Program-made: the position numbers and the translations under genes | NCBI GenBank assembly: GCA_043228905.1 | Contig: JBHGNT010000005.1 | Location: 16,244,001-16,308,000 of the forward strand | Source: Azolla caroliniana | Lineage: Eukaryota; Polypodiophyta | Direction: 5' to 3' | DNA: 64,000 nucleotides | The notes under the pieces: generated by a model | Databases searched by the model: none | The model's input: only the letters and a program-made list of their open reading frames with translations | What the model was told of the DNA's origin: nothing | In this document: positions 20,974 to 32,889 of the stretch, in pieces | Numbering within the stretch: the stretch's first letter is position 1 | Layout of the letters: every line of letters begins with the position of its first letter

Positions 20974-23210
20974 TGTCGTGAAAATCTATCACTATGTACG
21001 GATCGTGAGGCGGAACTACCGGGGTTATAGGCAGGAAGGAAATAGGGCTCACACCCACAACACAAGTCTTACACAAACAAGGCACGAGTATTCAAACATG
21101 TTTGTGAAAAGGAGAGGTGCATGAGCAAGCCCGAATCAACCCCTAGTCACAAGGCGAACAAATGCACGTGAGGAAGGCTTACACACGGACACACAAGGAA
21201 AAGGCTTACTTACACACACGAGAGATAGAGTTTCGAATGCCTTTGTGAAAAGAGAGGTGCATGGGCAAGCCTGAACGCTCCCTTGTTACAAGACACGCGA
21301 ACACACAAGGAAAAGGCTTACTTACACACACGAGAGACAGAGTTTCGAATGTCTTTGTGAAAAGAGAGGTGTGTGGGCAAGCCTGAACACTCCCTTGTTA
21401 CAAGACACACAAACACACAAGCTTTACACACGGGAGACACAATCTCAAACGCCTTTGTGAAAGGAGAGGTACATGGGCAAGCCTGAACGCTCCCTTGCCA
21501 CAAGTCGCACGAACACACAAGCAAGATTTACACAACACGCAAGACACGATTTCGAACGCCTTTGTGAAAAGATAGGTGCATCGCCAAACCCGAATGCTCC
21601 CTTGTTACCAGACACATGAACACACAAGCAAGGTTTACACACGGGAGACACAATTTCGAATGCCTTTGTGAAAGAAGGGGTGCATGGGCAAAAAGCCCGA
21701 ATGCCCCCTTGCCACAAGTCGCACGAACACACAAGAAAGATTTACATTAACACACAAGACACGATTTCGAATGCCTTTGTGAAAGGAGAGGTGCATGGGC
21801 AAGCCCGAATGCTCCCTTGTCACAAGTCGCACAAACACACAAGCAAGATTTACACAACACGCAAGACACGTAAGTTTGAATGCCTTTGTGAAAGGAGAGG
21901 TGCATGGGCAAGCCGGAAATGCTCCCTTGTCACAAGACACACAAACAAATAAGCACAAACGACGATAACATATAAGACACATAGGTTTGAATGCCTTTGT
22001 GAAAGGAAAGGTGCATGGGGAAGCCCGAACACTCCCTTGTCACAAGTCACACGAACACACAAGAAAGATTTACATTAACACGCAAGACACGTAAGTTTGG
22101 ATGCCTTTGTGAAAGGAGAGGTGCATGGGCAAGCCCGAACACTCCCTTATCACAACTCGCACGAACACACAAGCAAGATTTACATTAACACGCAAGACAC
22201 GTAAGTTTGGATGCCTTTGTGAAAGGAGAGGTGCATGGGCAAGCCGGAAATGCTCCCTTGTCACAAGACACACAAACAAATAAGCACAAACGGTGATAAC
22301 ATATAAGACACATAGGTTTGAATGCCTTTGTGAAAGGAGAGGTGCATGGGCAAGCCCGAACACTCCCTTGTCACAAGTCGCACTAACACACAAGCAAGAT
22401 TTAGACTAACACGCAAGACACGTAAGTTTGAATGCCTTTGTGAAAGGAGAGGTGCATGGGCAAGCCTGAAACACTCCCTTGTCACAAGACACACTAACAA
22501 ATAAGCACAATCAAGATTTACACATAAGACAAGTAGATGAAAGAAAACATTAGTTTATATCAATATAATATATTGTTTTATAATATAAGAATCATGTTAC
22601 AATGGGTTGGATGCGAATATGAAGGATTGTTTATAAAGGAATGGGGGAAGAGAGGTGGAGAAAAGAAGAGAGTGGAGTATAGAAGGAGTTTCTTTGTTGA
22701 TGATGCCTCTCGATGTTGTTGATCGTTCTTCTTCTGCTTTCCAATTGAGTAGAGCTTCCACGTTCCTTCTCCCTCCTCCCCCCTTCTTCACTAGAATAAG
22801 CTCTTATTTATAGGTTTAGGATTCCTTGCCTTTTGCACTTTAAAAAAAGCTTGTCTATATGAGTCGACTTTTCTTTTCCTCACTATTTCTGTTTTCTATT
22901 CTAAAATTTCACATGCCAGATATTCTTGGAAAGTTATTTATGTTAGCTTTCTTATGCATCTTTTCTTTTCTAATTTGGACATTTGACGAGGTAATTATGA
23001 GCTTTTTACTCAACCTTGCTCCTCATATCCACGGCTAGCTTTTCTTTTCCCATCTTTTTCTCTATTTTTGTCTACTTTCGAAAACTTCTTCTAACTTTTT
23101 ATCCTTTTGATTTATTACTATAGTTGACTTAAGAAAATTAGTTTATTTGGACCACAGTTTTATTCTCTTTTGAGGGTGGTTTCGCATTATGTGTCAAAAA
23201 CATCACGACA
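20974..23210 (-). repeat. Long 5' LTR of element D
   Basis: About 2.2 kb, TGTCGTGAAAATC...CATCACGACA, with the same terminal motif as the gag-only family. The primer-site sequence abuts its left end. Most of it is a minisatellite (about 21095-22525). The other LTR is outside the window, so the ends are inferred from motif and flank. Confidence 0.65.
21095..22525. repeat. ~108-bp minisatellite, about 13 units
   Basis: The core tttgtgaaaggagaggtgca recurs about every 105-112 bp (for example near 21243, 21352, 21453, 21562, 21666, 21777, 21885, 21995, 22104, 22214, 22326 and 22437). Units end in ACACAAGCAAGATTTACA-like phrases. The Cys-rich ORFs it opens on the minus strand are by-products of the repeat. 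Confidence 0.9.
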
Positions 23211-24336
23211 ACGCTCTAGAGTCAACGTACCATACTTCCTCTGATCCGGAAGTGGTCTTCTTCATTGAGTTCGCCTTGTGCTTCATCACAAAGGTTGGCC
23301 CTTCACTAGTCTTACCGGTTTTGGGTCCTTCTGATTGTTCTGCATAGTGCGAGCTCTACCAGTTTCCTTGTCCGGCTTTGCCGGATCCGTATTTATCCGT
23401 ATCGGCACACTTTTTCGAGCTCGATGGCTTTCTTGCCACAATACCAGCATTCCATTTCGGTCTTTGATTGCCGGTTTCTGGCACCGCTTTGACTCCCCCT
23501 GCTTGTGTAGGGTTCAGAACTATTGTCGGCACTATCTCTTTGCCTCCGATTCTGCTCTTGTCGGCTACCTCCATTGTGTGCCGACCCACCTCTTCCTCCA
23601 CACCCACGGGGCCTATCCGCCTTTCTGTACAGCATTCGGTTGTCAAACTAAGTGGTCCTTGACCCACTGTGTGGTTTTCTTCGACCATAGCATCAATTGT
23701 AGGTCGAAGAAGGACGGTGGCTTCTCCCAGCTGCAAATTGTCGTCCAAATTGGCCAGTACCATTGTGCTAGACCATTGAGGCAGATCTGGACCATCTCGT
23801 CTTCATCCACCATCACGTTGATGGACCCGAGCACGTCGTAGATCTCCTTGATCTTGGTGGTGTAGTCTGTGACGGACATGTCCTATTGCCGGATACTGTT
23901 GAGCTCTTGTCAAAGCTGCAACTCCTGAGCTATGGTACTTACGGCAAAAATCTTCCATAGATTTCTCCAGGCCTCTTTCAACGTTTTTACATCCCTGATG
24001 TAGCCAAGCATCTAGTCATGCACACAAGACGTGAGGCAGTACAACACTCTACTCGGTCCTTGCTCCCATGCCGGGAAGTCCTTGTGTGCCGAATCTGGCG
24101 CTGCTACATTCACTCCTTCCATGTAGCGCCAGTATCCATGCCCCAACAGATATTGGTGCATTTTATACGACCAGGACGTATAATTTCTCTGATCAAGCTT
24201 TTTTGTTGGAAGCAAGCTCGTCATGCTTATATCCATACCTTCTCTTTTCGGTTTGTTCTTTTATTGGTAGTTAGGGTTTGTCTTCAAAAAAACTCTTGTC
24301 GCCAGCAGGGGTCTCAACGCTCGTGCTTTGATACCA
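23211..24336 (-). pseudogene. gag: Decayed copia gag (copia-5) with primer site
   Basis: The minus frame at 24236 starts MDISMTSLLPTKKLDQRNYT and continues WSYKMHQYLLGHGYW, a copia gag N-terminus. 23879-23643 continues the gag domain, and a broken zinc knuckle (CWYCGKK) lies near 23430. The primer site TGGTATCAAAGC (initiator-Met type) is on minus at 24325-24336. Element D cuts it at 23211. Confidence 0.75.
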
Positions 24337-24930
24337 TATCAAAGTTAACATGTGGAAGCTTTGATAAACCGGCTTATCCGGTCAGGAATAGAAAAATAGA
24401 GAAAGGTTTAATGGAAGCTTAGGATACGCAAGAGAGACAGAGAGAGCAGAAAGCATAAAATTCAATTCAAAATAATAACACTCTATACATACAAATGTCC
24501 TACAGAACACTTTTTATACAAGTCCTTAAAAGGACTAATAGAAGTACTGACAAGTACTTCAATGCTCATACGAGCGACTGATACAAACTCCAAGGAATCT
24601 GCCTATGTACTAGGCTAGATTCGTAGGCCTCTAACGGCCTACCGGTTACAATCTAATTCGGCTCCTGGTTCCGGACACCGATCCGGTTCTACGTTTCGGA
24701 TATCAATCCGACTCTGGCTTATTCAACCAATCCGGATCCGGTTGAGCTTGTCCGCTCAACAAATCCTTCGACTCGTGGGAGTTCTCTATTTGGGTGTTGG
24801 TGTGTTTCTACCAAGAAAAGTATATATGATACCTTTAATATCTCTTCTAGCCGGTCGGGGTGTGTCCAAAGTGTGTCGTTACAATTCCATAAGGTCATCC
24901 TAAGTGTATTTTCTGTCAGATGGGCTACAC
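24337..24930 (-). repeat. LTR of copia-5 (approximate)
   Basis: Lies where the 5' LTR should be relative to the primer site at 24325-24336. The same sequence (AATAACACTCTATACA, TTTTATACAAGTCCT, AGTACTTCAATGCTCATA) recurs at 51160-51310. Ends not determined. Confidence 0.6.
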
Positions 24931-24934
24931 GAAG

Positions 24935-25560
24935 TCAATTAGTAGCGCAATCATTTATGATCACTTGCTCGTCTCGATAAAAGGCACGATGCACTTCTTT
25001 ACGAGCTTGCATGACTCGTGGCATACAACTTTTGTGGTGCTCAATTTGCATCTTAGTGAGGTCTTTATCTAGATAGATACGGTCCCCACCTAATCCTTGA
25101 AGAATTGGTCTCTTCTTAAAGAATGTGATTCTAGATTCCAAGTCTTTAAATTGAAGGACTAAGGCTCTATTCCTAGTTGTGTCACGTCCGGCCCTCCAAG
25201 GTTTGGTGATAGGTAGGGTCTCTGTGTACCCTAACATTTTCCCAAGTGTTTGTGCATTCTCATCGGGGGATGCACTTCCGTGAGCCTAGTGACACATACA
25301 TTTAAGTGTCGGGCCTAATGCATTTTCTCTTCTTCAAGGGTAGTGTTAACAATATTTTCATCTTTTATTTCTTTAATGTTTCTTTTAACCAAGTCTACCC
25401 AACCCGTTTTAGCTAACTCCATGTCATTTTTAACTTCCTCTTTAACTTTTTTAATCTCTTCCTTTATATCCTCTATGGCGGATATTTCACTGTTCTCCCT
25501 GGATATCTCGATGTTATTAAGTTGTTTTTTAAGGTTGGTGTTTTCCACTCAAGAATGGCA
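24935..25560 (-). pseudogene. L1-type LINE ORF1-like fragment
   Basis: Two minus frames in order: a Lys/Glu-rich coiled-coil-like stretch (25548-25315) and a downstream piece (25237-24935) with NRALVLQFKDLESRITFFKK, GDRIYLDKDLTKMQIEHHKS and a basic end. This order (coiled coil, then RNA-binding and C-terminal domains) is that of L1-type ORF1 proteins. Not full length; assignment by pattern only. Confidence 0.5.
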
Positions 25561-25654
25561 ACAACTTCATAATTTGGTGCATCTTCAAGTTCGGCAGGGG
25601 GTGGAGGTGTAGTACGATTTGGAATAGAACTTGGCATGGTTCTAAGAGAAAACT

Positions 25655-26072
25655 ATGAAGTATTGGATATATCCCTAATTTTGGACTCAGGAAGATCAAG
25701 GCAAAATAGTACATCCTTGATTTTTCTATTAATGACAAAAGGGCCTAACCATTAACAATCCAATTTGGCTAGTAATACATAGAGCATTACGGTTGCATCA
25801 TTAAGGTGGAACTCTTGCATCAATAAGGTGGAATGATTGCATGCATCTATTATAGTTGCAACCATAATGAAGTATTGGATATATCCCTAATTTTGGACTC
25901 AGGTAGATCAAGGCAAAATAGTACATCCTTGATTTTTCTATTAATGACAAAAGGGCCTAACCATTGATAATCCAATTTGGCTAGTAATACATAGAGCATT
26001 ACGGTTGCATCATTAAGGTGGAACGCTTGCATCAATAAGGTGGAATGATTGCATGCATCTATTACAGTTGCC
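25655..26072. repeat. 212-bp tandem duplication containing gypsy integrase C-terminal scrap
   Basis: 25655-25866 is repeated at 25867-26072 with few changes. On minus each copy encodes AKLDYQWLGPFVI and CLDLPESKIRDIS, like the C-terminal end of a gypsy integrase (K.D....GPF.I...... F.L.LP). Confidence 0.7.
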
Positions 26073-26224
26073 AAATGGAGACATGGAAACATTGCTTGTG
26101 GGAATGTCAAGTTGCACAACAAGTTTGGAAAAGAGTGTTCCCAATTCTAACCTTTATGTTTAGGGATGACCGTTTTTCGTGGGGTATAGTAGTATGGGTT
26201 ATGGTAGCACAAATGATGTGGCTA
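26065..26224 (+). pseudogene. LINE C-terminal zinc-binding scrap
   Basis: Plus frame METWKHCLWECQVAQQVWKR resembles the zinc-binding domain found at the end of plant LINE reverse transcriptases (E...H.L..C..A...W). Short and truncated by copia-3 at 26225. Confidence 0.55.
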
Positions 26225-26248
26225 TGAGCAGATATGCGCAGAATAATG

Positions 26249-26936
26249 TGTTAGGAATATTTCCCTCCAGTGGGAGGAGCCGATTGTTTGGGCCAAGAAG
26301 TGCCAACAGTCAAAGACTAGAAGGAGCAAAACTGCTCTGGCCGAGTACCGATAGTTGAAGAGTCTACTGCGAGAAAGTCGACTGTGAGAGTCGACTAGGT
26401 GAATCAACAGAAAGGAGATCCAAGTCGAAGATGTGACCGACTAGTCGGGCCGACTAGTCGGACCGGCTGGACAATCAACACTAGGGTTGACTGATGGCCA
26501 CTCATTATTATAAATAATAATAGTAGTGTTGTGTAGTAGTGGCTACATTTGTAAATAGCCCATACAAGGTATAAGTATAAATACACCTAGGGCAAGTAGT
26601 GTTAGTAGCGTGTGTGTGTGAGTAAGGCAGAACAGTGTGTGTGATCCTTTGTTGTAGAGAACGATAGAGAAGAGTGATAATGTGAAGAGGGACTGTGAGA
26701 GTGGCGCCATAGCCGTGTTCTGTAAGAGCCCTACGTGGTTGATACACTCAAATTATAGAGTGTTGTACTCTAATCCCGTCCTTGTATATCCACTATATAT
26801 AGTGAAGCTTCGTTCTCCGTGGTTTTCTCTCGCTTTAGGGTTTCCACGTAAAATATGTGCACATTGTCTTCTGTGTTTCCGAACTGTGTATTTCAGTGCA
26901 TTCCTTTATTGTGGATTGACAATTTGTTTCTCAACA
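26249..26936 (+). repeat. 5' LTR of copia-2
   Basis: Similar to 31812-32472. The first 36 bp (26249-26284) hold a polypurine-tract-like CAGTGGGAGG followed by a second possible LTR start TGTTTGGGCC at 26285, so the true LTR start is uncertain. It has a TATA-like TATAAATACACC near 26575 and the CTAGTCGG(C/A)CCG repeats near 26440-26470. Confidence 0.85.
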
Positions 26937-26964
26937 AACTGGTATCGGAGATTGAGGTGCAAGC

Positions 26965-28343
26965 ATGGAAGGAGCTGTGAGCGGCTTCCTAGGAATGATA
27001 GTTCTTAACTCTCAGAACTATGCAGATTGGAAGATAAAGATGGAGGAGCTTCTCATAGTCAAAGACCTGTACGAGCTGATCGACAGAGCAGAAATACCCA
27101 CGGGGGTATTAGAGTCGGAACAAAAACTTCTCAACTGAAAGTCAATGGCCACCATCCGACATTGCGTCAATGTAAATGTACTTCAGCATGTGGCGAATGG
27201 CATGAATGCCCACAAGATGTGGTAGAAGCTGTCAGGTCTATATGAGAAGAAGAACGCCCTCAATAAAACCTCACCGATGAGAAAGATTGTATGACTGAAA
27301 TACAGAGACAGTGAGAGTATCGTCAAACACATCAGCACATTCATGGGGTATGTGAATCAACTTGTTGCAACCAAGTTTCCCCTCGATGATGCCATGCAGA
27401 CCATCTTGCTGATGTGCACACTATCGGATAGTTGGGAGAACCTAGTTGTTACTCTCATCACCTCATGTCAAGAAGAGGACTTGTCTTTACAAGCGGTGAA
27501 GACAAGCATCCTAAATGAGGAAGCGAGAAGGAAGGACAAGGGTGTTCTAGTCCAGTCGGAGTCAAATTTGACTCAACACATAAGCAGAGGGAGGAACCTA
27601 CAAAGAAGTCCACCTAGGAGAGAAAAGTCTCAAGGCAAGTCGAAGTCCAGAGGTAAGCTTGTGTGCTTCTATTGTGGAAAACCTGGACACTTCCAGAAGG
27701 ACTGCCAACACATGAGGAAGGACAAAAGTGTCGGTAATGGTGTCGAACCCAGGAAGATTCCTGATGAAAAGGGCACTTCGGCAATTGCTACGAGCAATGA
27801 AGAATTGTTGTTCATTTGCGAACAGACAAGTGCAAACCTTGCAAGCGAAGAATGCACTTGGGTGATCGACTCCAGTGCATCCTTCCACATAACTCCGTCG
27901 AGAGAGTATTTCTCAACTTACATAGTCGGTGACCATGGTTATGTAAAGATGGGTGATAGTGGGGAGTGCAGGGTAGCCGGAATCGGAAGTGTCTGCCTGA
28001 CAATGCCGACGAGGTGTCGGCTAACTCTGAAGGATGTTCGACACATCCCCGATATCAGATTGAATATGATATCAACAGGAAGACTGGATGACGAAGGCTA
28101 AAGTCGTAGTTTTCGGAATGGCAACTGGAAGTTCTGCCGAGGAAATCTTATAGTGGCTTGAGCACAAAAGGAAGGCACATTGTATATGATGCAAGCCCGA
28201 CTGCACAACTCGGAAGTAAATGTGGTAGCCCACTTGATAGGACAGATATGGCATAAGAGGCTAGGCCACATGAGTGAGAAGGGACTGCATCTGTTGTCCG
28301 ACCAGAGGCTTCTACCAGAGGTAAAGGGAGTGCACCTAGGGAA
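26965..28343 (+). pseudogene. gag: copia-2 gag, protease and start of integrase
   Basis: Gag opens MEGAVSGFLGMIVLNSQNYA at 26965, like copia-4 (MEGGGSGQPGMMVLNAQNYA). Stops lie near 27136, 27222 and 27289. The frame is open at 27343-28101 with a CCHC knuckle CFYCGKPGHFQKDC (about 27664-27705). The protease site reads IDSSASFHITP (about 27868), with the catalytic DSG changed to DSS. A stop at 28099 precedes the integrase zinc region (IWHKRLGHMSEKGLHLL, about 28248), which is cut by the solo LTR at 28344. Confidence 0.88.
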
Positions 28344-29065
28344 TGACAGGAACTACACGCTCCGATGAACACCACTCGGCCACAACCGAGTCTAAGATCA
28401 AACACAGAAAATGGGAATGAATACACATGACACAAAGGAGAGAAGAGTACACAAGATGTTTAACGTGGAAAACCCTGAGAGGGAAAAACCACGGGAGTCC
28501 ACAGACTCCAAACTATCACTATATCACAATGATTACAACAGTGAGTTCACGGAAGCAATGACCTCGCGCTCACGATCTTCGCCACAGGTGGCGGTTACAA
28601 CAGAGGCAACGACCTCTCTCTCTCCCTGTCTCACTCTTTGTACATTGTTACGTGCTCACTAGTCTTGCGCCAACAAGAATGACAACAACTTAACATTGAG
28701 TTTGCCCTAAGTCATATTCATACTAATATGAATTTCCGGCTATTTACAAATATAGCCCCGATGGACTCTCAGAAACATATTTGCGAATATGTCCCTTCAT
28801 CCGGTGAGCACTCCTCACCGGGCCTGCATCATCCGGCGCTTGCCGGGCACATGTCATCCAGTTCTCACCGGGTCTTCCGTTGCCAGGTACTCCACATCCG
28901 GTTCTCACTGGGTCTTCACCATCCGGCTCTTGCCGAGTACTCGTCATCCGGTTCTCATCGAGTCTTTCGTTGCCGGGTACACCACATCCGGTTTCGGCCT
29001 CGGCCGAGTTTGCTCATCAGTACTGTTCTTCTCACTTCCCATCCAGAGGGACATGTTTCCTAACA
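28344..29065 (-). mobile_element. Solo LTR of the copia-4 family
   Basis: Starts TGACAGGAAC, ends TTTCCTAACA, flanked by a perfect GGGAA duplication (28339-28343 and 29066-29070). Reverse-complemented it matches the copia-4 LTR and the solo LTR at 6168-6906. It contains a degenerate CCGGTTCTCACCGGG repeat block near 28797-28990. Confidence 0.92.
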
Positions 29066-31740
29066 GGGAAGTGTGTCGATTGCTTCATCGGAAAGCAAAA
29101 CAGAGCAACATTCCACTCCAGACCACCAAGGAGAAGAGAAGTGCCACTAGAACTAGTACACACGGATGTGTGCTATGTAGATGCTCCGTCACACCGAGGC
29201 GGACAGTACTTTGTGACCTTTATCGATGACTACAGTCGGAAGTTGTGGGCTTTTGTATTAAAGTCAAAAGATCAAGTATTGTCGTTCTTCAAGGAGTTCC
29301 AGGCAAGAGTTGAACGGGAGTTGGGTCGAAAGTTGAAGGTTGTCCAAACTGACAATGGTGGCGAATATAAAGGGCAATTTGAGGAATACTGCAAAGCCCA
29401 GGGTATTCGAATAGAATACACCGTACCAAAGACCCCTGAGTTGAATGGGCTTGTAGAGAGGATGAATCGAACAATCATGGAGAGAGTAAGGAGCATGCTC
29501 TCTCATACTAAACTGCTGAATTCCTATTGGGTTGAGGCAATGTATACAATTGTTTATCTTATCAACGGGTCTCCCTCAATGCCATTGAAGGGTGATGTCC
29601 CACAGAGGGTGTGGACAGGAAAGGAAGTCTCCTACTGACAGTTGAGAGTGTTCAGATGTTTATAGTATATGCATGTGGCTAAGGATCAGAGGTCGAAGCT
29701 CGACTGCAAGTCGAAACCATGCATATTCATGGGATACTCGGAAGATGAGTTTGGCTATAAGCTATGGGACCTAGTTGACAAGAAGGTAGTGAGGAGTTGG
29801 GATGTAGTCTTCTTGGAAGACAAGACCATAGAGGACTGGAAGCAACAGAAGTCAGAATCAACTAACCAACCAACCTCCACTACTATCGACTTGAGGCCAA
29901 GTGAACCGACACAGTCAGCTGTTCGGAGACAGCCGGCGGCACAACTGATTATCAATTGGTCGACTCGGAGAGACCGACCAACTATGAGTCTGAGTTGGGA
30001 AAGCTGTTAAGGTTGATCGAGGAATACGAGTTGGAGTCGTCCAACCTTGAAAAGACGATTGACATATATGAAACCAAGCAAAGAGGAGAGTCGGGAGAGA
30101 TACCCGAACGAGAGCCGACAACGAGTGGAAGGAGATACCCACTCCGAGAAAGGAGAGCACCAATAACATATGCCAGTCAATACATCCTATTGACTGATGA
30201 AGGTGAGCCATAGTGCTATGATGAAGCCAATGCCTACAAGCATAGAGAGAAATGGTTGAATGTGATGCAAGATGAGATGGACTCTTTGCACAAAAACTAC
30301 ACCTACGACCTGGTAGAATTACCGAGAGGTAAGAGAGCACTCAGGAACAAATGAGTCTACAAGGTGAAGACTGGAGAAGTCGAGAGTGCGCCTAGGTATA
30401 AAGCCTGCATTGTGGTCAAGGGTTTCCAATAGAAAAAGGGTGTCGACTTTGACGAAATATTCGTTCCAATCATGAAGATGACATCCATTAGAACTGTTCT
30501 GAGCATAGCTGCTAGCATGGATCTAGAGATCGAATAGTTGGATGTCAAGACGACATTCTTGCACGGGGAGTTGGATGAAGAGATCTACATGCAGCAACCT
30601 GAAGGTTTTGTGGAGAAAGGGAAAGAGACTTTGGTGTGTCGACTGTAGAAAAGCTTGTACGGCCTAAAACAAGCTCCATGCCAATGGCACAAGAAGTTCG
30701 AGTCCTTCATTGTGGAACATGGGTTACAAAAAACACAGGTTGATCAATGTGTGTTCATTAAAAGGTACAATGAAGGTGATTTCTTGATTATCTTATTATA
30801 TGTAGACGACATGTTGATAGTCGATCAAGATACAAGGAAGATCGGAAGCTTGAAGAAAGCTCTAAGCAAGTCGTTTCCCATGAAAAATCTTGGTCCGGAT
30901 AAACAGATCTTAGGGATGCACATAGTTCGGGACAGAACTAAGAAAGTGTTGTGGTTGTCACAAGAGAAATATGTGACGAAGATCCTAGAAAGATTCAACA
31001 TGACAGAAGCAAAGCCGATCGGCTCTGTGTTACTGACTAACTACAAGTTAAATGCAAGGCAATGCTCGAGAAAGGAGAAAGAAAACGTTGAGATGAGGAA
31101 AGTACCATATGCCTCAGCCGTCAGCAGTCTAATGTATGTTATGGTCTGCACAACACCAAACATAGCTTTTGTTGTGGGAACAGTAAGCCGATACATGAGT
31201 AATCCAGGAAGAGAACATTGGGCGATGGTGAAGTGGATACTCAGGTACTTAAAAGGCACCTCAAGAGTATGCCTAAGGGATGGTGTCGGGAAACCCATGC
31301 TCGAAGGATTTACCAACTTGGACATGTCAGGGGAGGTAGATTCAAGCCAATCCATGTCAAGGTACATGATGACCTATGCAGGGGGAGCAGTGTCGTGGCA
31401 GTCACGATTGCAGAAGTCTATGACCTTGTCGATCACAGAGGTAGAGTATATGGCAGCGGTAGAGGCCGAAAAGAAGCTTATTTGGATCAGAAACTTTCTC
31501 AACGAGTTGGGAGTGAAGCAAAGGGATTTCTTGCTTCATTGTGACAGCCAGAGTGCTCTACACGTAGCCAAGAATGCTGCATACCACTCCTAGACCAAGC
31601 ACATACAGAGAAGGTATCATTGGTGGCGGGAGAAAGTCGAAGAAAGGGAGTTTACCCTCGTGAAGATCCATACTAACGACAATGGATCCGACATGCTGAC
31701 AAAGACCCTACCGTTGGACAGACTCAAAGTTTGTCAACAT
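29066..31740 (+). pseudogene. pol: copia-2 integrase, reverse transcriptase, RNase H
   Basis: Integrase resumes after the solo LTR (CIGKQNRATFHSRPPRR). It shows LVHTDVC near 29157, QTDNGGEYKGQFEEYC near 29348, NGLVERMNRTIMERV near 29446, and a stop at 29636. RT from about 30250 has DVKTTFLHGELDEEIYMQQ near 30542 and an intact YVDDMLIV near 30800. RNase H is open to 31590. Stops near 30352, 30432, 30537, 30648 and 31591 kill it. At the 3' end a 34-bp segment is duplicated (about 31727-31795). Confidence 0.88.
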
Positions 31741-31811
31741 AGGACAGGAATAACAGACTCAGAGTTTGTCGACATAAGACAAGAATAACAGGCTCAGTGG
31801 GAGGCGCCAAT

Positions 31812-32472
31812 TGTTTGGGCAAAGAAGTCCCAATAGTTCAAGACTAGGAGGAGCAAAACTGCTCAGGCCGAGTATCAATAGTTGAAGAGTCTACTACAAG
31901 AAAGTCGACTGTGAGAGTCGACAGAAAGGAGATCTAGGTCGAAGACGCAACCAACTAGTCGGGCTAACTAGATGGTCGATGACCAGGCCGACTAGTCGGA
32001 CTGGCTGGACAATCAACACTAGGGTCGACTAATGGCCACTCATTATTATAGATAATAATAGTAGTGTTGTGTAATAGTGGCTACATTTGTAAATAGCCCA
32101 TACAAGGTATAAGTATAAATACACCTAGGGCAAGTTGTGTCAGTAGCGTGTGTGTGAGTAAGGCAGAATAGTGTGTGTGATCCTCTATTGTAGAGAACGA
32201 CAAAGAAGAGTGAGAACGTGAAGAGAGACTGTGAGAGGGGCGCCATAGTCCTGTTCTGTAAGAGCCCTGCGTGGCTGATAGACTCAGATTAGAGAGTGTT
32301 GTACTCTAATCCCATCCTTGTATATCCACTATATATAGTGAAGCTCCGTTCTTCGTGGTTTTCTCCCGCTTTAGGGTTTCCACGTAAAATTTGTGTGCAT
32401 TGTCTTCTGTGTTTCCAAACTGTGTATTTCAACGCATTCCTTTATTGTGGATTGACGATTCGTTTCTCAACA
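31812..32472 (+). repeat. 3' LTR of copia-2
   Basis: TGTTTGGGC...TTTCTCAACA, homologous to 26285-26936, next to the TAATG duplication. Confidence 0.85.
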
Positions 32473-32477
32473 TAATG

Positions 32478-32719
32478 TGTGAGGACATGTTAGTTTATGA
32501 ACAGCAAATGACATAGATATGTAACACAAGAAGAAACAGTAGATTGATAGAGATTGAAAGCTTCAATGGAAGATCTCGTTATTCTGCAACTGTCTCTCTA
32601 CGAGACTCAAGATTATTATTACAACGTTAGGCTAGAGCTATATACTCAAGCCCTAACTATTGGGCGTGTTCACACTAGTAAGGATACAAAGTGGAAGGAG
32701 TCGGTCTTTTATGCCAACA
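32478..32719 (-). repeat. 3' LTR of copia-3 (remainder)
   Basis: Homologous to 38640-38895 (for example GATTGAAAGCTTCAATGGA and TCGTTATTCTGCAACT). The first 24 bp lie at 26225-26248, beyond copia-2. Ends ATGCCAACA at 32719. Confidence 0.9.
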
Positions 32720-32889
32720 AACTCCCCCGTAAAAGGACTACTCTTTCTACTTACAATTGTATGGGGTTATGTCCCCCGTAAACCTAGATTACATTTTAAT
32801 CTATAGTTATGGTTATAAAGCAATCGACATAGAGTGGAGTCGGCAAAGGTAAAGTTGGTATCTAGCTTGATTCGGCTGATCATCCAGGT

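Larger units (their letters stand above)
12304..23210 (-). mobile_element. Old gypsy element (element D), minus strand, split by copia-1 and truncated by gypsy-1
   Basis: Read right to left: a long LTR (20974-23210), a primer site at 20948-20963 sharing GTGAACCCGACGTGAA with the gag-only element, degenerate gag (about 20940-19060), copia-1 (12993-19059), protease (12991-12719), and a gag-pol linker ending at about 12304 where gypsy-1 begins. RT onward is presumably left of the window. Many frameshifts and stops show age. Its right LTR end (CACGACA at 23210) is followed by ACGC and then by decayed copia gag, so D itself inserted in an older copia. Confidence 0.75.
26249..32472 (+). mobile_element. 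Ty1/copia retrotransposon (copia-2), decayed relative of copia-4
   Basis: A perfect duplication TAATG (26244-26248 and 32473-32477) bounds it. LTRs are about 26249/26285-26936 and 31812-32472, both ending TTTCTCAACA. The primer site is the variant TGGTATCGGAGA at 26940-26951. Its proteins align block by block with copia-4 but have many stops. A solo LTR of the copia-4 family sits at 28344-29065. Confidence 0.93.

Noticed and set aside
21095-22525. Regular repeats resembling a CRISPR-like array, and Cys-rich minus-strand ORFs in it
   Set aside because: Repeat and spacer are both similar across units (a ~108-bp minisatellite inside an LTR of a eukaryotic element). The ORFs are copies of the same repeat in different frames.
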